Of a DNA stretch of 15,094 nt, positions 1 through 6,615 are shown piece after piece. The DNA is from JBLHLB01 sp047618505. Lineage in GTDB: Bacteria; Planctomycetota; UBA1135; GCA-002686595. Location: contig JBLHLB010000065.1 in assembly GCA_047618505.1 (NCBI GenBank), forward strand, positions 1 to 15,094, read 5' to 3'. A program made the position numbers and the translations under genes. Positions within the stretch are counted from its first letter, which is position 1. Every line of letters starts with the position of its first letter. The notes beneath the pieces are model-generated. The model ran no database searches and was not told the origin of the DNA. It saw only the letters and a list, made by a program, of their open reading frames with translations.

Positions 1-1
1 A

Positions 2-2272
2 AACAGTGCCGCCGCGGAGTATAGACTCGTCGTGGAGGGCAGTCCGTTTCTAGCGGAGCGCCGCTATTTTGAGCCGCCGCCGGCGAACGATTCTCTCTTC
101 TTCGATTTCCAGCTACTCACAGGCGAGAACCTGTGGTTCCGCCCGGTAGAGGCGGCAACGATCGACGATGCGGAGCCCAAGATCATTCCTGGCGGAAGGG
201 TTCGCCTGCTAATGAAGCAAGAAGGGCAGTGGCTGGAAACATGGTTCGGAGCTGCTCCCGATGGCACGATCTATCTGAAAGGCGTGCACCCGGGCTTTGT
301 GCAGTTCCAAGTTTTTGCACCCCGTTTCGCACCTTCGCCAGTGAAGACCACCTCCGTTCCGCTCGATGAGGCTTTTATTTGGCTGGAGGGACTTGAGTCT
401 TCGGGGACTCTGCGCGGCAAGGTGTTTGAGGTGGATGGAGCCAGTGAGCGCCCAGCCGAGGATTTTCAAATCACGATCTGGGCTCTGGATAACCCGCGAA
501 GCAAGTCGACTTTCTCCTTCGTGGGTCGAAGCGATGGCTCCTTTGAGATCAACACGGTGCAGACGGGCCAGCTCGCCGTCGCAGCGACGACACCATCGCG
601 GCCTGCGGAGCTGCCCTTGAGCGTCACGATGAAACCCGGTGCATCCGAGGAACTTGAGTTTCGCATCGAGCGGGGCAGCGCACTGATCGGCCGCATTCTT
701 GATGCCAAGACAAGAAACCCCATATCCAGCGCTCGCGTCCAACTCTACGTTCAAGGTGCAAGTGGGCCCGTGTCCCCATGGGGAGCTCTTCACAACGTTG
801 ATGCGGATGGGATCTTTGAATTGGAAGGTGGCGTGCCCCGAGAGAACTTCATAAATGTTGAAGCAGAGGGGTACTCGTCGCAATATCGATATGGACACCC
901 TGACGACAACGGGCGCGTGGACTTTGGAGACATCTTGCTGTCGCCGCCCGCATCTCTACTCGTAAAGGTCACAGGGCTTGACGAGCGAGATGACCTACAT
1001 CCGGAATCTCTCAGCATCCGCCTGACCGGGGCGAACCGCTTGGAACTGCCGCTCAAAAAGAGGGCTGAAGGCAACTGGGGGGCCATGTTTTCTGGCGTCA
1101 ATAGCGGGCGCGTTGGAATCGAGCTTATATGGGAGCTTAGCATGTCCCGTAGCATGTCTTTGGATCTCTCCGCCGGGACGCAGCATGAGATGGAATTCGA
1201 CCTCGTAGCCGGCGCAACCGTATCCTTCACTATGGTGGGAGGAACGGAAGAGCAGCGACGAAGCGCCGGTGCATACGTCATGTCGGTCCGTGATGGGCCC
1301 GGCGAGAACCTCATCTTTGCCGCCGACGCAAACCTCGACGGTCCGACGATCATCCGCGGAGTCCGTGGCACCAAAGGGACGGTCCTCCTCTCCGACTATG
1401 ACGCGCGCGTCAGCCTCGGCGCCAGTACCTTTGAGCTCGTCGCAGGCGAAACCACGGATGTCGAAGTCGATCTGGATGCCCGAACCTTCCGCGTCCACTT
1501 GACCGACAAAGCCGGTCAACCGTTGTCCTCCGCCTACGTGCAGGTTTCCCTTGCCGGCACAGGCGTTGGAGTGATCGGCAACTACACGGACACCAATGGC
1601 GACGTTGACCTCTTCGGTGTCCCCAAAGAAATAGTCCTAGTTACTGCTCAACATTCTGAAGCCGGCCGATGTTTCGGCGTTGAGGCGGATGCGACCAAGG
1701 ATGTATTCGAACTGACCCTCGACGGGACCGGATCCCTTGAAGTTGTTGCCATTGACGGCAGCGACCCCTTGGCGGGAATAGACGTTTCGCTGCTCGTTGG
1801 AACGTCGATTCCCCTCGTGACGATCCCGACAGGCCTTGATGGAGCTGCGCTATTCGAGCGTCTCATGCCATCACGCATCAACTTGCTGATCAATGGCATT
1901 GGGCTTTGGGAGGAGCGTTCATCCCTAGAGATAGAGGAGGGGGACACTCGCGCACAAATCCAAGTCTGGCGCACCGGTTCCCTCGTCATTGACGTTGCGT
2001 CTAGCTCCGGCGGTCCCCTGGCCGGAGCCTTGCTCCAGCTCGAGCATGTTGGGACCGGCGAAGCTCTTGCCGGCTGGCTTGGGGCAGGGCGAGTCTCTGC
2101 CGGAAGTGATGTCAGCAGTACCTCTGGGAAGTTTCAGGTCGGTCCCATTCCCCACGGGCAATACCGTTGGACCGTTACGCATGCCGGATCACACCCAAGC
2201 AGCGGGCTGATCGAGGTTTCCCATGGCGAAACTACAACTCAACCTATCCTGCTAGAGTCGCGTGAGGATTGA
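2..2272 (+). CDS. Partial multi-domain carboxypeptidase-regulatory-like (beta-sandwich) protein, 5' end outside window
   Basis: The reading frame is open from base 2 with no stop before the first possible start (GTG at 32), so the gene very probably begins upstream of the window. At least 746 residues are present. No catalytic motif is visible. The protein is a string of beta-rich modules of the carboxypeptidase-regulatory/Cna-B type: numbered from the GTG at 32, one at about 125-210, a clear one at about 217-305 (ALIGRILDAKTRNPISSARV, matching the usual G-x-V-x-D-x3-x-P-x2-A-x-V pattern), one at about 488-560 (FRVHLTDKAGQPLSSAYVQV), and two more to the C-terminus. Each has the 'D-x-x-G-x-F-x-hydrophobic' turn seen in these folds. 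Such proteins are usually exported surface or periplasmic proteins, but the N-terminus that would show a signal peptide is missing. The exact role is unknown. There is no C-terminal membrane anchor. The fold call is family knowledge; the role is not claimed. Confidence 0.8.
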   Translation, partial: NSAAAEYRLVVEGSPFLAERRYFEPPPANDSLFFDFQLLTGENLWFRPVEAATIDDAEPKIIPGGRVRLLMKQEGQWLETWFGAAPDGTIYLKGVHPGFVQFQVFAPRFAPSPVKTTSVPLDEAFIWLEGLESSGTLRGKVFEVDGASERPAEDFQITIWALDNPRSKSTFSFVGRSDGSFEINTVQTGQLAVAATTPSRPAELPLSVTMKPGASEELEFRIERGSALIGRILDAKTRNPISSARVQLYVQGASGPVSPWGALHNVDADGIFELEGGVPRENFINVEAEGYSSQYRYGHPDDNGRVDFGDILLSPPASLLVKVTGLDERDDLHPESLSIRLTGANRLELPLKKRAEGNWGAMFSGVNSGRVGIELIWELSMSRSMSLDLSAGTQHEMEFDLVAGATVSFTMVGGTEEQRRSAGAYVMSVRDGPGENLIFAADANLDGPTIIRGVRGTKGTVLLSDYDARVSLGASTFELVAGETTDVEVDLDARTFRVHLTDKAGQPLSSAYVQVSLAGTGVGVIGNYTDTNGDVDLFGVPKEIVLVTAQHSEAGRCFGVEADATKDVFELTLDGTGSLEVVAIDGSDPLAGIDVSLLVGTSIPLVTIPTGLDGAALFERLMPSRINLLINGIGLWEERSSLEIEEGDTRAQIQVWRTGSLVIDVASSSGGPLAGALLQLEHVGTGEALAGWLGAGRVSAGSDVSSTSGKFQVGPIPHGQYRWTVTHAGSHPSSGLIEVSHGETTTQPILLESRED

Positions 2273-2319
2273 AGCGACGTCCACGGATCTGATTCGGTAC
2301 TCGTCAGGTCCCACCCCGA

Positions 2320-2616
2320 ATGAAGGTCTACCTCGACGACGAACGGATCGCCCCCGATGGCTGGCATCAAGCCCGCTGGCCCGACGAAGTCATCGCGCTC
2401 CTCCAACAGGAAACTGTCACCGACCTTAGCCTCGATCATGACCTGGGCGATGACGAGCGCGGCACGGGCTACGACGTCGTGCTTTGGCTAGAGGAGGCCG
2501 TCGCAACACGCGGCTTCAAGCCACCCCGGCTGGCGGTTCACTCCGCGAACGCATCGGCCCGACTCAAAATGGAAGCGGGGATCCGTGCGATTGAGCGTTT
2601 CGCGGAAGGGCACTGA
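2320..2616 (+). CDS. Stand-alone cyclic-phosphate-processing receiver (cREC) domain protein
   Basis: A 98-residue protein that is a single receiver-like domain. It opens with the acidic cluster LDDER (residues 5-9), has SLDHDLG at 37-43 with a second conserved aspartate and histidine, and VHSANASAR at 73-81. This set (DDER, LDHDLG, HSxN) matches the family named cyclic-phosphate processing receiver domain, which lacks classical two-component partners and is proposed from comparative genomics to act on cyclic phosphate ends or nucleotides. No histidine kinase, output domain or RNA-repair gene lies next to it, so the substrate cannot be inferred. It starts 47 bases after the preceding gene on the same strand, so co-transcription is possible. 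No Shine-Dalgarno is visible before the ATG. The family call is fairly secure; the biochemical role is an inference from the family. Confidence 0.8.
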   Translation: MKVYLDDERIAPDGWHQARWPDEVIALLQQETVTDLSLDHDLGDDERGTGYDVVLWLEEAVATRGFKPPRLAVHSANASARLKMEAGIRAIERFAEGH

Positions 2617-2657
2617 AGTGACTTGAAGCGGGGGAAGATCGTCCTGAATGGAGTTCT

Positions 2658-2681
2658 TTCCGGTTCTTGAGCGGAACGGAA
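2658..2681. terminator. Possible hairpin between convergent genes
   Basis: TTCCGGTTC (2658-2666) can pair with GAACGGAA (2674-2681) leaving a 7-base loop and one bulged G. It is nested inside a perfect 9-bp inverted repeat, GTGACTTGA (2618-2626) and TCAAGTCAC (2684-2692). The stretch lies between the end of the cREC gene and the end of the minus-strand membrane-protein pair, where a two-way terminator is expected. There is no T-run, so an intrinsic terminator is only a possibility. Confidence 0.3.
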
Positions 2682-2773
2682 TATCAAGTCACAGCCAAGT
2701 CCAAGGGGCGTCTCCAGCAGGACGGCGACGGCGCAAGGCGAGCGGGTTGGCGTCCGGAAGACATGTGCTACCC

Positions 2774-3451
2774 TCAAGAAGAAAGCAGCCTGCCCAGGAC
2801 CTGATCCACGATGAAGCCGATCTCAATGTAGGCGTTGTTCCAAGGATCGGGCCGAAAGAACCCCACCGGCAAACGCGGGTTGCCGATGAATGGACGCAGA
2901 ACCCACGCGCTTTGGATCGCCACAAACACATAGAGCAGAACCCAGGCCACGTACGGAATCCGGTGGCGTGAGTTGCGCCGGATCAGAGCGCGATAGTGGC
3001 GAGCCAGGGTGAACTGGCCCGCAAGGGTTGCGATAAGGAACAGCAGCCCGTTGAGGACCTGAATCAGCTGGTAGGAGGGCGTTCCCAGGTAGACCACCAA
3101 CAGAACGGGGATCAGAGAGACCAGGGCAACTCCGATCGTGGCCTGGGCGGCGTAGACGCCCCGGCAGGCTGCATGGAAGTCTTCCCGCAGTCCGAGGATC
3201 GTGTTGAGAATGAAGAAGCTGGGCATGCACAGGGCAGTGGACATGAGCAGCAACAGGGGAACCTTGAAGCTCGAGTAGAACGCCTGCAGGGGCCGCAAGG
3301 TGTGGGACCCCATGACGATTCCATAGAGAGCGCCACCAATACTTCCGATCAACAGGAGGCTGCGCCAGGGGACTCCTTGGCTCTCTGTTGAGAAGGGGCC
3401 ATCCGATCGAAGGAGTTGATCGACCCTGCGCAGGGGTGCTACCGAGGGCAC
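2774..3451 (-). CDS. Integral membrane protein, paralogue of the gene upstream of it
   Basis: A 225-residue hydrophobic protein with about five membrane segments (roughly residues 31-50, 60-87, 100-124, 130-150 and 165-186). The C-terminal signature LRPFIGNPRLPVGFFR (185-200), followed by N-x-A-Y, is shared with the neighbouring 268-residue protein (MRPFIGAPNL...FFR). So are 'GALYGxxMG' near residue 40 and KVPLLLL near 63. It lacks the long charged insert of its neighbour. The start is a GTG at 3451 placed one base after the TAG of the upstream paralogue, so translation is probably coupled. The two are likely a tandem duplication followed by divergence. The family is common in planctomycetes and myxobacteria as uncharacterised membrane proteins; Yip1-like folds are a possible relation. 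No enzymatic residues stand out and no function is claimed. Confidence 0.8.
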   Translation of the reverse strand: MPSVAPLRRVDQLLRSDGPFSTESQGVPWRSLLLIGSIGGALYGIVMGSHTLRPLQAFYSSFKVPLLLLMSTALCMPSFFILNTILGLREDFHAACRGVYAAQATIGVALVSLIPVLLVVYLGTPSYQLIQVLNGLLFLIATLAGQFTLARHYRALIRRNSRHRIPYVAWVLLYVFVAIQSAWVLRPFIGNPRLPVGFFRPDPWNNAYIEIGFIVDQVLGRLLSS

Positions 3452-3452
3452 C

Positions 3453-4259
3453 CTATACCTGCCCGTTTAGGAGATCCCCGATGGCCTCGAAGAAGGCTTT
3501 GATGAAGTTCCCTCCGCGCTGGCGGAAGAAGCTGAACTCCAGGTTCGGGGCGCCGATGAAGGGGCGCATGATCCACGCCATTTGGGCGCCCACGACCGCG
3601 TAGATCACCACCCACACACGCAGGACGCTGCGGCCTGGGTTGGAGTCTCCCCGTAGTTTGGCATGTCGCTGTTCGATCTGGCGCATCTTGATGTCTTGGG
3701 CGTTGCCTTGGTCTTCCGCCTCTGCAGCGCTGGCATCGGCTGCCTGCTCCTCAGTCCTAAACACGCTGTTGAGAGCGCGTGAAAGGAATCCCAGGCCGAC
3801 GGCTCCGGACACAACAAAGAACGTGACACTCAGGAGAACCATGAAGGCGTAGCTGTCGGTGCTGAGCGTGAAGAAGCCCGTGACGGGGCCGAAGCTGGCA
3901 AGTACCGCAAGGTTCACGGCCACTGCAGCGATCAACAACTTGAGCATGGATGCCGCCGTGAGTGGCGAGCGCGCAAGGGCTGCAAAGACATAGAGCGACG
4001 GATAGGTGACAAGCAATGTGGCAAGGAACAAGAGCGGCACCTTGACCGTCGTCGCAAGCAGCTGCGGAAAACTTGGGTTGTCCGGGCGTAGAACTGCGAA
4101 GAGTCCCATGCAAGCACCATAGACGGCGCCCAGGGCAATCGAAGCCATCACCATTGTCCGCACCGGTAGGTCGACACTCTCCGCCTTGAGTTTGCCATCC
4201 TGCGTGAAACCTCCACGTAGGAGTGAATCGATTTGGCGGGCTGCTTGGATTAAGGACAT
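3453..4259 (-). CDS. Integral membrane protein with charged cytosolic insert, first gene of a paralogous pair
   Basis: A 268-residue protein with about five membrane segments (roughly 34-57, 68-95, 104-128, 137-162 and 211-231). Between the fourth and fifth lies a hydrophilic Ala/Glu/Gln-rich stretch (about 168-210) that could be a short coiled coil and is absent from its paralogue. The end carries MRPFIGAPNL (231-240) and FSFFRQ (242-247), the same signature as the downstream gene. The ATG at 4259 is the first start after a region with no long minus-strand frame; no Shine-Dalgarno is visible. The stop (TAG) is followed after one base by the GTG of the second paralogue, so the two form an operon. 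They might form a hetero-oligomer, which is inference. Function is unknown. Confidence 0.8.
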   Translation of the reverse strand: MSLIQAARQIDSLLRGGFTQDGKLKAESVDLPVRTMVMASIALGAVYGACMGLFAVLRPDNPSFPQLLATTVKVPLLFLATLLVTYPSLYVFAALARSPLTAASMLKLLIAAVAVNLAVLASFGPVTGFFTLSTDSYAFMVLLSVTFFVVSGAVGLGFLSRALNSVFRTEEQAADASAAEAEDQGNAQDIKMRQIEQRHAKLRGDSNPGRSVLRVWVVIYAVVGAQMAWIMRPFIGAPNLEFSFFRQRGGNFIKAFFEAIGDLLNGQV

Positions 4260-4545
4260 AGCGGCGTGATGGATCTAGCGGAATCGGAAAGATGCTGTAC
4301 TCGTATTCTGGGGTGCCATCTTTGAGCTCGCCAGGATCTTCAACGGAACGCCCGATCAAGTCTGTTTAACATCGGGTGGGGGCCCGGCTGGGGGCCCTGG
4401 TAGAGGGCCAGATGAAGCGTTGGCCGAGGTTGTCGACCCAGGCATTCGTCGATGTCCCTGAGCCAGATCATCGGTGCGAACCGGCAGTCAGGTTGCCCCC
4501 GCAAATGGGCTCCCATCGGTCTCGTAGTTCCGCCAAACTGTTGCT
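4260..4545. other. Intergenic region between divergent genes
   Basis: This 286-base stretch separates the minus-strand membrane pair from the plus-strand metallopeptidase and must carry promoters in both directions. I cannot identify convincing -35/-10 boxes. A GC-rich patch around 4374-4413 repeats the string TGGGGGCCC twice and a related GAGGGCC once. A short open frame at 4376-4558 has no sign of being a gene. Confidence 0.4.
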
Positions 4546-5256
4546 ATGCGAATCCTAGCTCTAGTGCCTCTTCTGTTTCTCGCGCCCGCGCCGCTCCCGG
4601 TACCGACGGTCCCTTTCCCTGAGTGGAACTACCAGGAACTCCAAATCGAAGGTTGGACCGTCTTCGTGCAGGACGAGCTCTTTGAAGAGGAAGCGCTGCG
4701 CGTCCAAGTCTTGGGCCTGATGAAGATCCGGCTGTGGGAGGTCGCGACGCGATTGCCAGCTCCCACAGTCCAGCGCTTGCGCGAGGTCGAACTGCGCATG
4801 CACCTGGATCACTCGGAGAACAACGGCGCGGCCTATCACCCGAATCCCGATTGGCTGCGGAGGCACGACATGCCGGAGAACTGGGCCCTCGGGATCGAGT
4901 TCGGCAATGCGCGGAACTTCCTTAGTTGGTCACGACAACAACCCGCGATGGTGCTGCACGAGCTTGCCCATGCCTGGCATCACCAGGTTCTCGGCTACGG
5001 CGACGAGGGAGTTCTTGAGGCCTTCACGGCGGTGAAGGAATCGGGCGCCCTAGAGGAAGTGCTCTTCGCCACTGGCGGGAAGCGGCGCGCCTATGCCTTG
5101 AACAATCAGATGGAGTTCTTTGCCGAGATGAGCGAAGCCTGGTGGAGCACGAACGACTTCTATCCCTTTGTCAAAGGGGAGTTGATGGATGCCTTCCCGG
5201 ATGTGGCGGAAAGCATGGGGGGCTGGTGGAAGAGGCCGGCGGAAGAGTCAAGGTAG
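4546..5256 (+). CDS. Secreted HExxH zinc metallopeptidase (lethal-factor-like catalytic arrangement)
   Basis: A 236-residue protein starting with a short hydrophobic signal segment (residues 3-22, ILALVPLLFLAPAPLPVP), so it is probably exported. The zinc-peptidase core is HELAHAWHH at 138-146: H138 and H142 would bind zinc and E139 would be the general base. About 50 residues later, MEFFAEMSEAWW (189-200) supplies the third ligand (E190 or E194), in the ExxxAE context known from the anthrax lethal factor-like peptidases. Other likely conserved stretches are HLDHSENNGAAYHP (86-99) and GIEFGNARNFLSW (116-128). There is no propeptide or second domain. It stands alone between a divergent membrane pair and a convergent iron-sulfur gene, so the substrate is unknown. 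The catalytic class is well supported by the motifs; the physiological role is not known. Confidence 0.85.
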   Translation: MRILALVPLLFLAPAPLPVPTVPFPEWNYQELQIEGWTVFVQDELFEEEALRVQVLGLMKIRLWEVATRLPAPTVQRLREVELRMHLDHSENNGAAYHPNPDWLRRHDMPENWALGIEFGNARNFLSWSRQQPAMVLHELAHAWHHQVLGYGDEGVLEAFTAVKESGALEEVLFATGGKRRAYALNNQMEFFAEMSEAWWSTNDFYPFVKGELMDAFPDVAESMGGWWKRPAEESR

Positions 5257-5273
5257 GCGGCGGGCCGGCACCA

Positions 5274-5318
5274 GGTTCCCTACACCGAGGTTCCCTACAT
5301 CAAGGTCCCCTGCACCAA
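5274..5318. repeat. Three-copy 15-bp tandem repeat after the metallopeptidase stop
   Basis: Units GGTTCCCTACACCGA (5274-5288), GGTTCCCTACATCAA (5289-5303) and GGTCCCCTGCACCAA (5304-5318) lie head to tail, starting 17 bases after the stop codon. A fourth partial unit begins GGTCAACC. They are outside any likely gene. Confidence 0.8.
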
Positions 5319-5330
5319 GGTCAACCCATG

Positions 5331-5400
5331 TGGCTAAACCGCACCGGGGCGGCGCCTCGCACCCTTTGGTGCGGAGCGCCGCCCCGGATCGGCTTAGCCA
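5331..5400. repeat. 70-bp imperfect palindrome (33-bp arms, 4-base loop)
   Basis: The left arm 5331-5363 (begins TGGCTAAACCG) and the right arm 5368-5400 (ends CGGCTTAGCCA) are reverse complements at 28 of 33 positions, with the loop CTTT at 5364-5367. Mismatches sit at arm positions 8, 12-13 and 26-27. The core CCGGGGCGGCGC pairs perfectly. The element lies between convergent genes and could serve as a bidirectional terminator or be a REP-like mobile repeat. There is no T-tract on either side, and I found no second copy in the window. Confidence 0.85.
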
Positions 5401-5463
5401 AACAGTTCAGCCAAATGGTGGCGGAGAAGCTGGTTCCGCGCCGCCAGCTAAATCACAGGCGCT

Positions 5464-5482
5464 GCGTCCAATCGCTGGACGC
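5464..5482. terminator. Perfect 7-bp stem-loop downstream of the CDGSH gene
   Basis: GCGTCCA (5464-5470) and TGGACGC (5476-5482) form a perfect 7-bp stem with loop ATCGC. It lies 13 bases beyond the stop codon of the minus-strand CDGSH gene, in the right place for a transcript end, but no U-run follows it. Confidence 0.35.
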
Positions 5483-5495
5483 TCTGCCCGTGCTT

Positions 5496-5732
5496 CTAAA
5501 GCTTGCTGTGTGAGCCGTCGCAGAAGGGAGCGTTGCCGGTGCGCTTGCATTGGCACAGGGCCACGCGCTTCTTCTCTTCGATGACGAACTGCATGGGCGT
5601 GAACTCGGTGCCCGCATGGGAGCCATCACAGTAGGGTTGGCCCTTGGAGCGACCGCAGGCGCAGTAGTGATAGGTCCCGGGCTCAAGCTCAAGCACGGCC
5701 GGCATCTTGTTGGCAATTTCTGGTTCTGACAT
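5496..5732 (-). CDS. Twin CDGSH iron-sulfur domain protein
   Basis: A 78-residue protein with two CDGSH-type [2Fe-2S] motifs. The first is CACGRSKGQPYCDGSH at 24-39 (ligands C24, C26, C35 and H39). The second is CQCKRTGNAPFCDGSH at 60-75 (ligands C60, C62, C71 and H75). All eight expected ligands (Cys3His twice) are present. Bacterial twin-CDGSH proteins of this size are small soluble cluster-binding proteins related to mitoNEET/Miner2. Roles in electron transfer, cluster transfer or redox sensing are suggested for the family, with the partner unknown here. There is no signal peptide or membrane anchor, so it is cytosolic. It is convergent with the metallopeptidase and has no operon partner. 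No Shine-Dalgarno is visible before the ATG at 5732. Confidence 0.92.
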   Translation of the reverse strand: MSEPEIANKMPAVLELEPGTYHYCACGRSKGQPYCDGSHAGTEFTPMQFVIEEKKRVALCQCKRTGNAPFCDGSHSKL

Positions 5733-5971
5733 TTGGAATCGTTTGGTTGGGTCTCGAGCTAGGTGCGGCCCCAGTGGGGCGGCTCTGAGAGGCTATTACT
5801 GGCGATCAGGAGACCTCTCAGGTCCCTAGATACGGGCCCGGGGCGGTGCAGGCAATGAGAAAGAGCGGTGTGGGGGCTTGGGTTTCTTTCTTATTACCGC
5901 GGGGCGTATTTGCTGCGACAATCCGCGCAAGGAATGGACGCATGATTGCTTCTATCCAAGAGACACGAATC

Positions 5972-6139
5972 GCTAGCAGTCCGTTGAAAAACAGCAGCTT
6001 CTCGGTTGGTCTCCACAAATTGCCTGGCAAGGCGTCGGGTTCTCCGCGTAGCTGTACCTACACGGGTGGTTCCGACAACGCAGCCAGGCGATTTGTGGGG
6101 GCCGAGCGAGGAGTTGCTGTTTTTCAACGGGCTGCTAGG
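5972..6139. repeat. 168-bp inverted-repeat element, possibly facing transposon ends
   Basis: Arm 1 (5972-6028, GCTAGCAGTCCGTTGAAAAA...) and arm 2 (6083-6139, ...TTTTTCAACGGGCTGCTAGG) are reverse complements at 48 of 57 positions. The 54-base spacer is weakly palindromic too (GTAG-CTGTAC-CTAC near 6048-6061). Read outwards from the centre, both arms encode a related peptide ending LLFFNGLL, followed on one side by TAG in another frame. That resembles the 3' end of a transposase gene plus its terminal repeat. The differences between arms are mostly transitions. I see no clear target-site duplication. It could be a MITE-like element or two degraded insertion-sequence ends placed head to head. 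The repeat is directly visible; the mobile-element reading is inference. Confidence 0.7.
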
Positions 6140-6229
6140 GGCAGGGCGCTCATCGGTGCAGTGGGAGCAGGGGGGATCGCTTACCCGGGCCTGTTCATGG
6201 CTTAGTCGTCCCTCTTGTCCTTCGTGCCC

Positions 6230-6450
6230 ATGGGTCTTGAAGCGCTGCTCTACTGCGCTTGGTTGGCTTCCCTCGCATTGGTGGGGGTCCCTGCCGGAGT
6301 AAGGCGCGTCCCTGGCACTGGTGCTTTATGTTCGCCGCCTTGTTTGGGGGCGCATCCTTCGGACTCCTAGGATCTCTGGTCTGCGGCGTTACAAGACGCA
6401 CGTTCCCTTGGAACTTCGTGTTACCGCTCGATTCCGATGGGACTGCTTGA
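6230..6450 (+). pseudogene. Possible frameshifted two-helix membrane protein
   Basis: From ATG 6230 one frame encodes a hydrophobic helix ending in basic residues (LLYCAWLASLALVGVPAGVR) and stops at about 6367. A different frame, open from about 6259 to the TGA at 6450, encodes a second hydrophobic helix (FMFAALFGGASFGLLGSLV, from about 6328) followed by CGVTRRTFPWNF. Joining the two near 6300-6325 would give a small two-helix membrane protein of about 73 residues. This could be a genuine frameshift, a sequencing error or chance. I do not recognise the family. Confidence 0.25.
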
Positions 6451-6615
6451 GCGTCTTCGGGTGTGTTTCCTTTGCGATGGCGTCCGCAGATCGTCTTGCC
6501 AGAAGACTGTTGACCCGAAACGAAATAGAATGCGCTCTCGACAGTAAAGGCCTGGACGCGCTTTCCTAATCGACAGGCAGCAACAGAGTCCGCAACAGAT
6601 GGCACCACACACGAC

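Larger units (their letters stand above)
5733..6615. other. Gene-poor 883-bp region with palindromic element and possible gene remnant
   Basis: No confident intact gene is seen in this stretch. It contains the palindromic element at 5972-6139 and a possible frameshifted membrane-protein frame at 6230-6450, each listed separately. The open frames here (for example 5846-6205 plus and 6195-6635 minus) have no recognisable domain, low-complexity-free but unconvincing composition, and overlap each other on opposite strands. The 3' part (6451-6615) should carry the promoter for the gene at 6616, but I could not place one. Confidence 0.5.

Noticed and set aside
4376..4558. Plus-strand 60-codon open frame before the metallopeptidase
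   Set aside because: It overlaps the metallopeptidase start in another frame, has no ribosome binding site and no recognisable sequence.
5331..5400. Integron attC site
   Set aside because: The hairpin is the right size, but the core sites (GTTRRRY/RYYYAAC) are not present and no integrase or cassette array is seen.
5818..6205. Open frames on both strands across the palindromic element
   Set aside because: Their similarity to each other (LLFFNGLL) is explained by the inverted repeat; neither has a start context or domain typical of a gene.
6496..6531. Possible promoter before the gene at 6616 (TTGACC or TTGCCA with TAGAAT)
   Set aside because: Spacers of 10 and 24 bases are outside the workable range for a sigma-70-type promoter.
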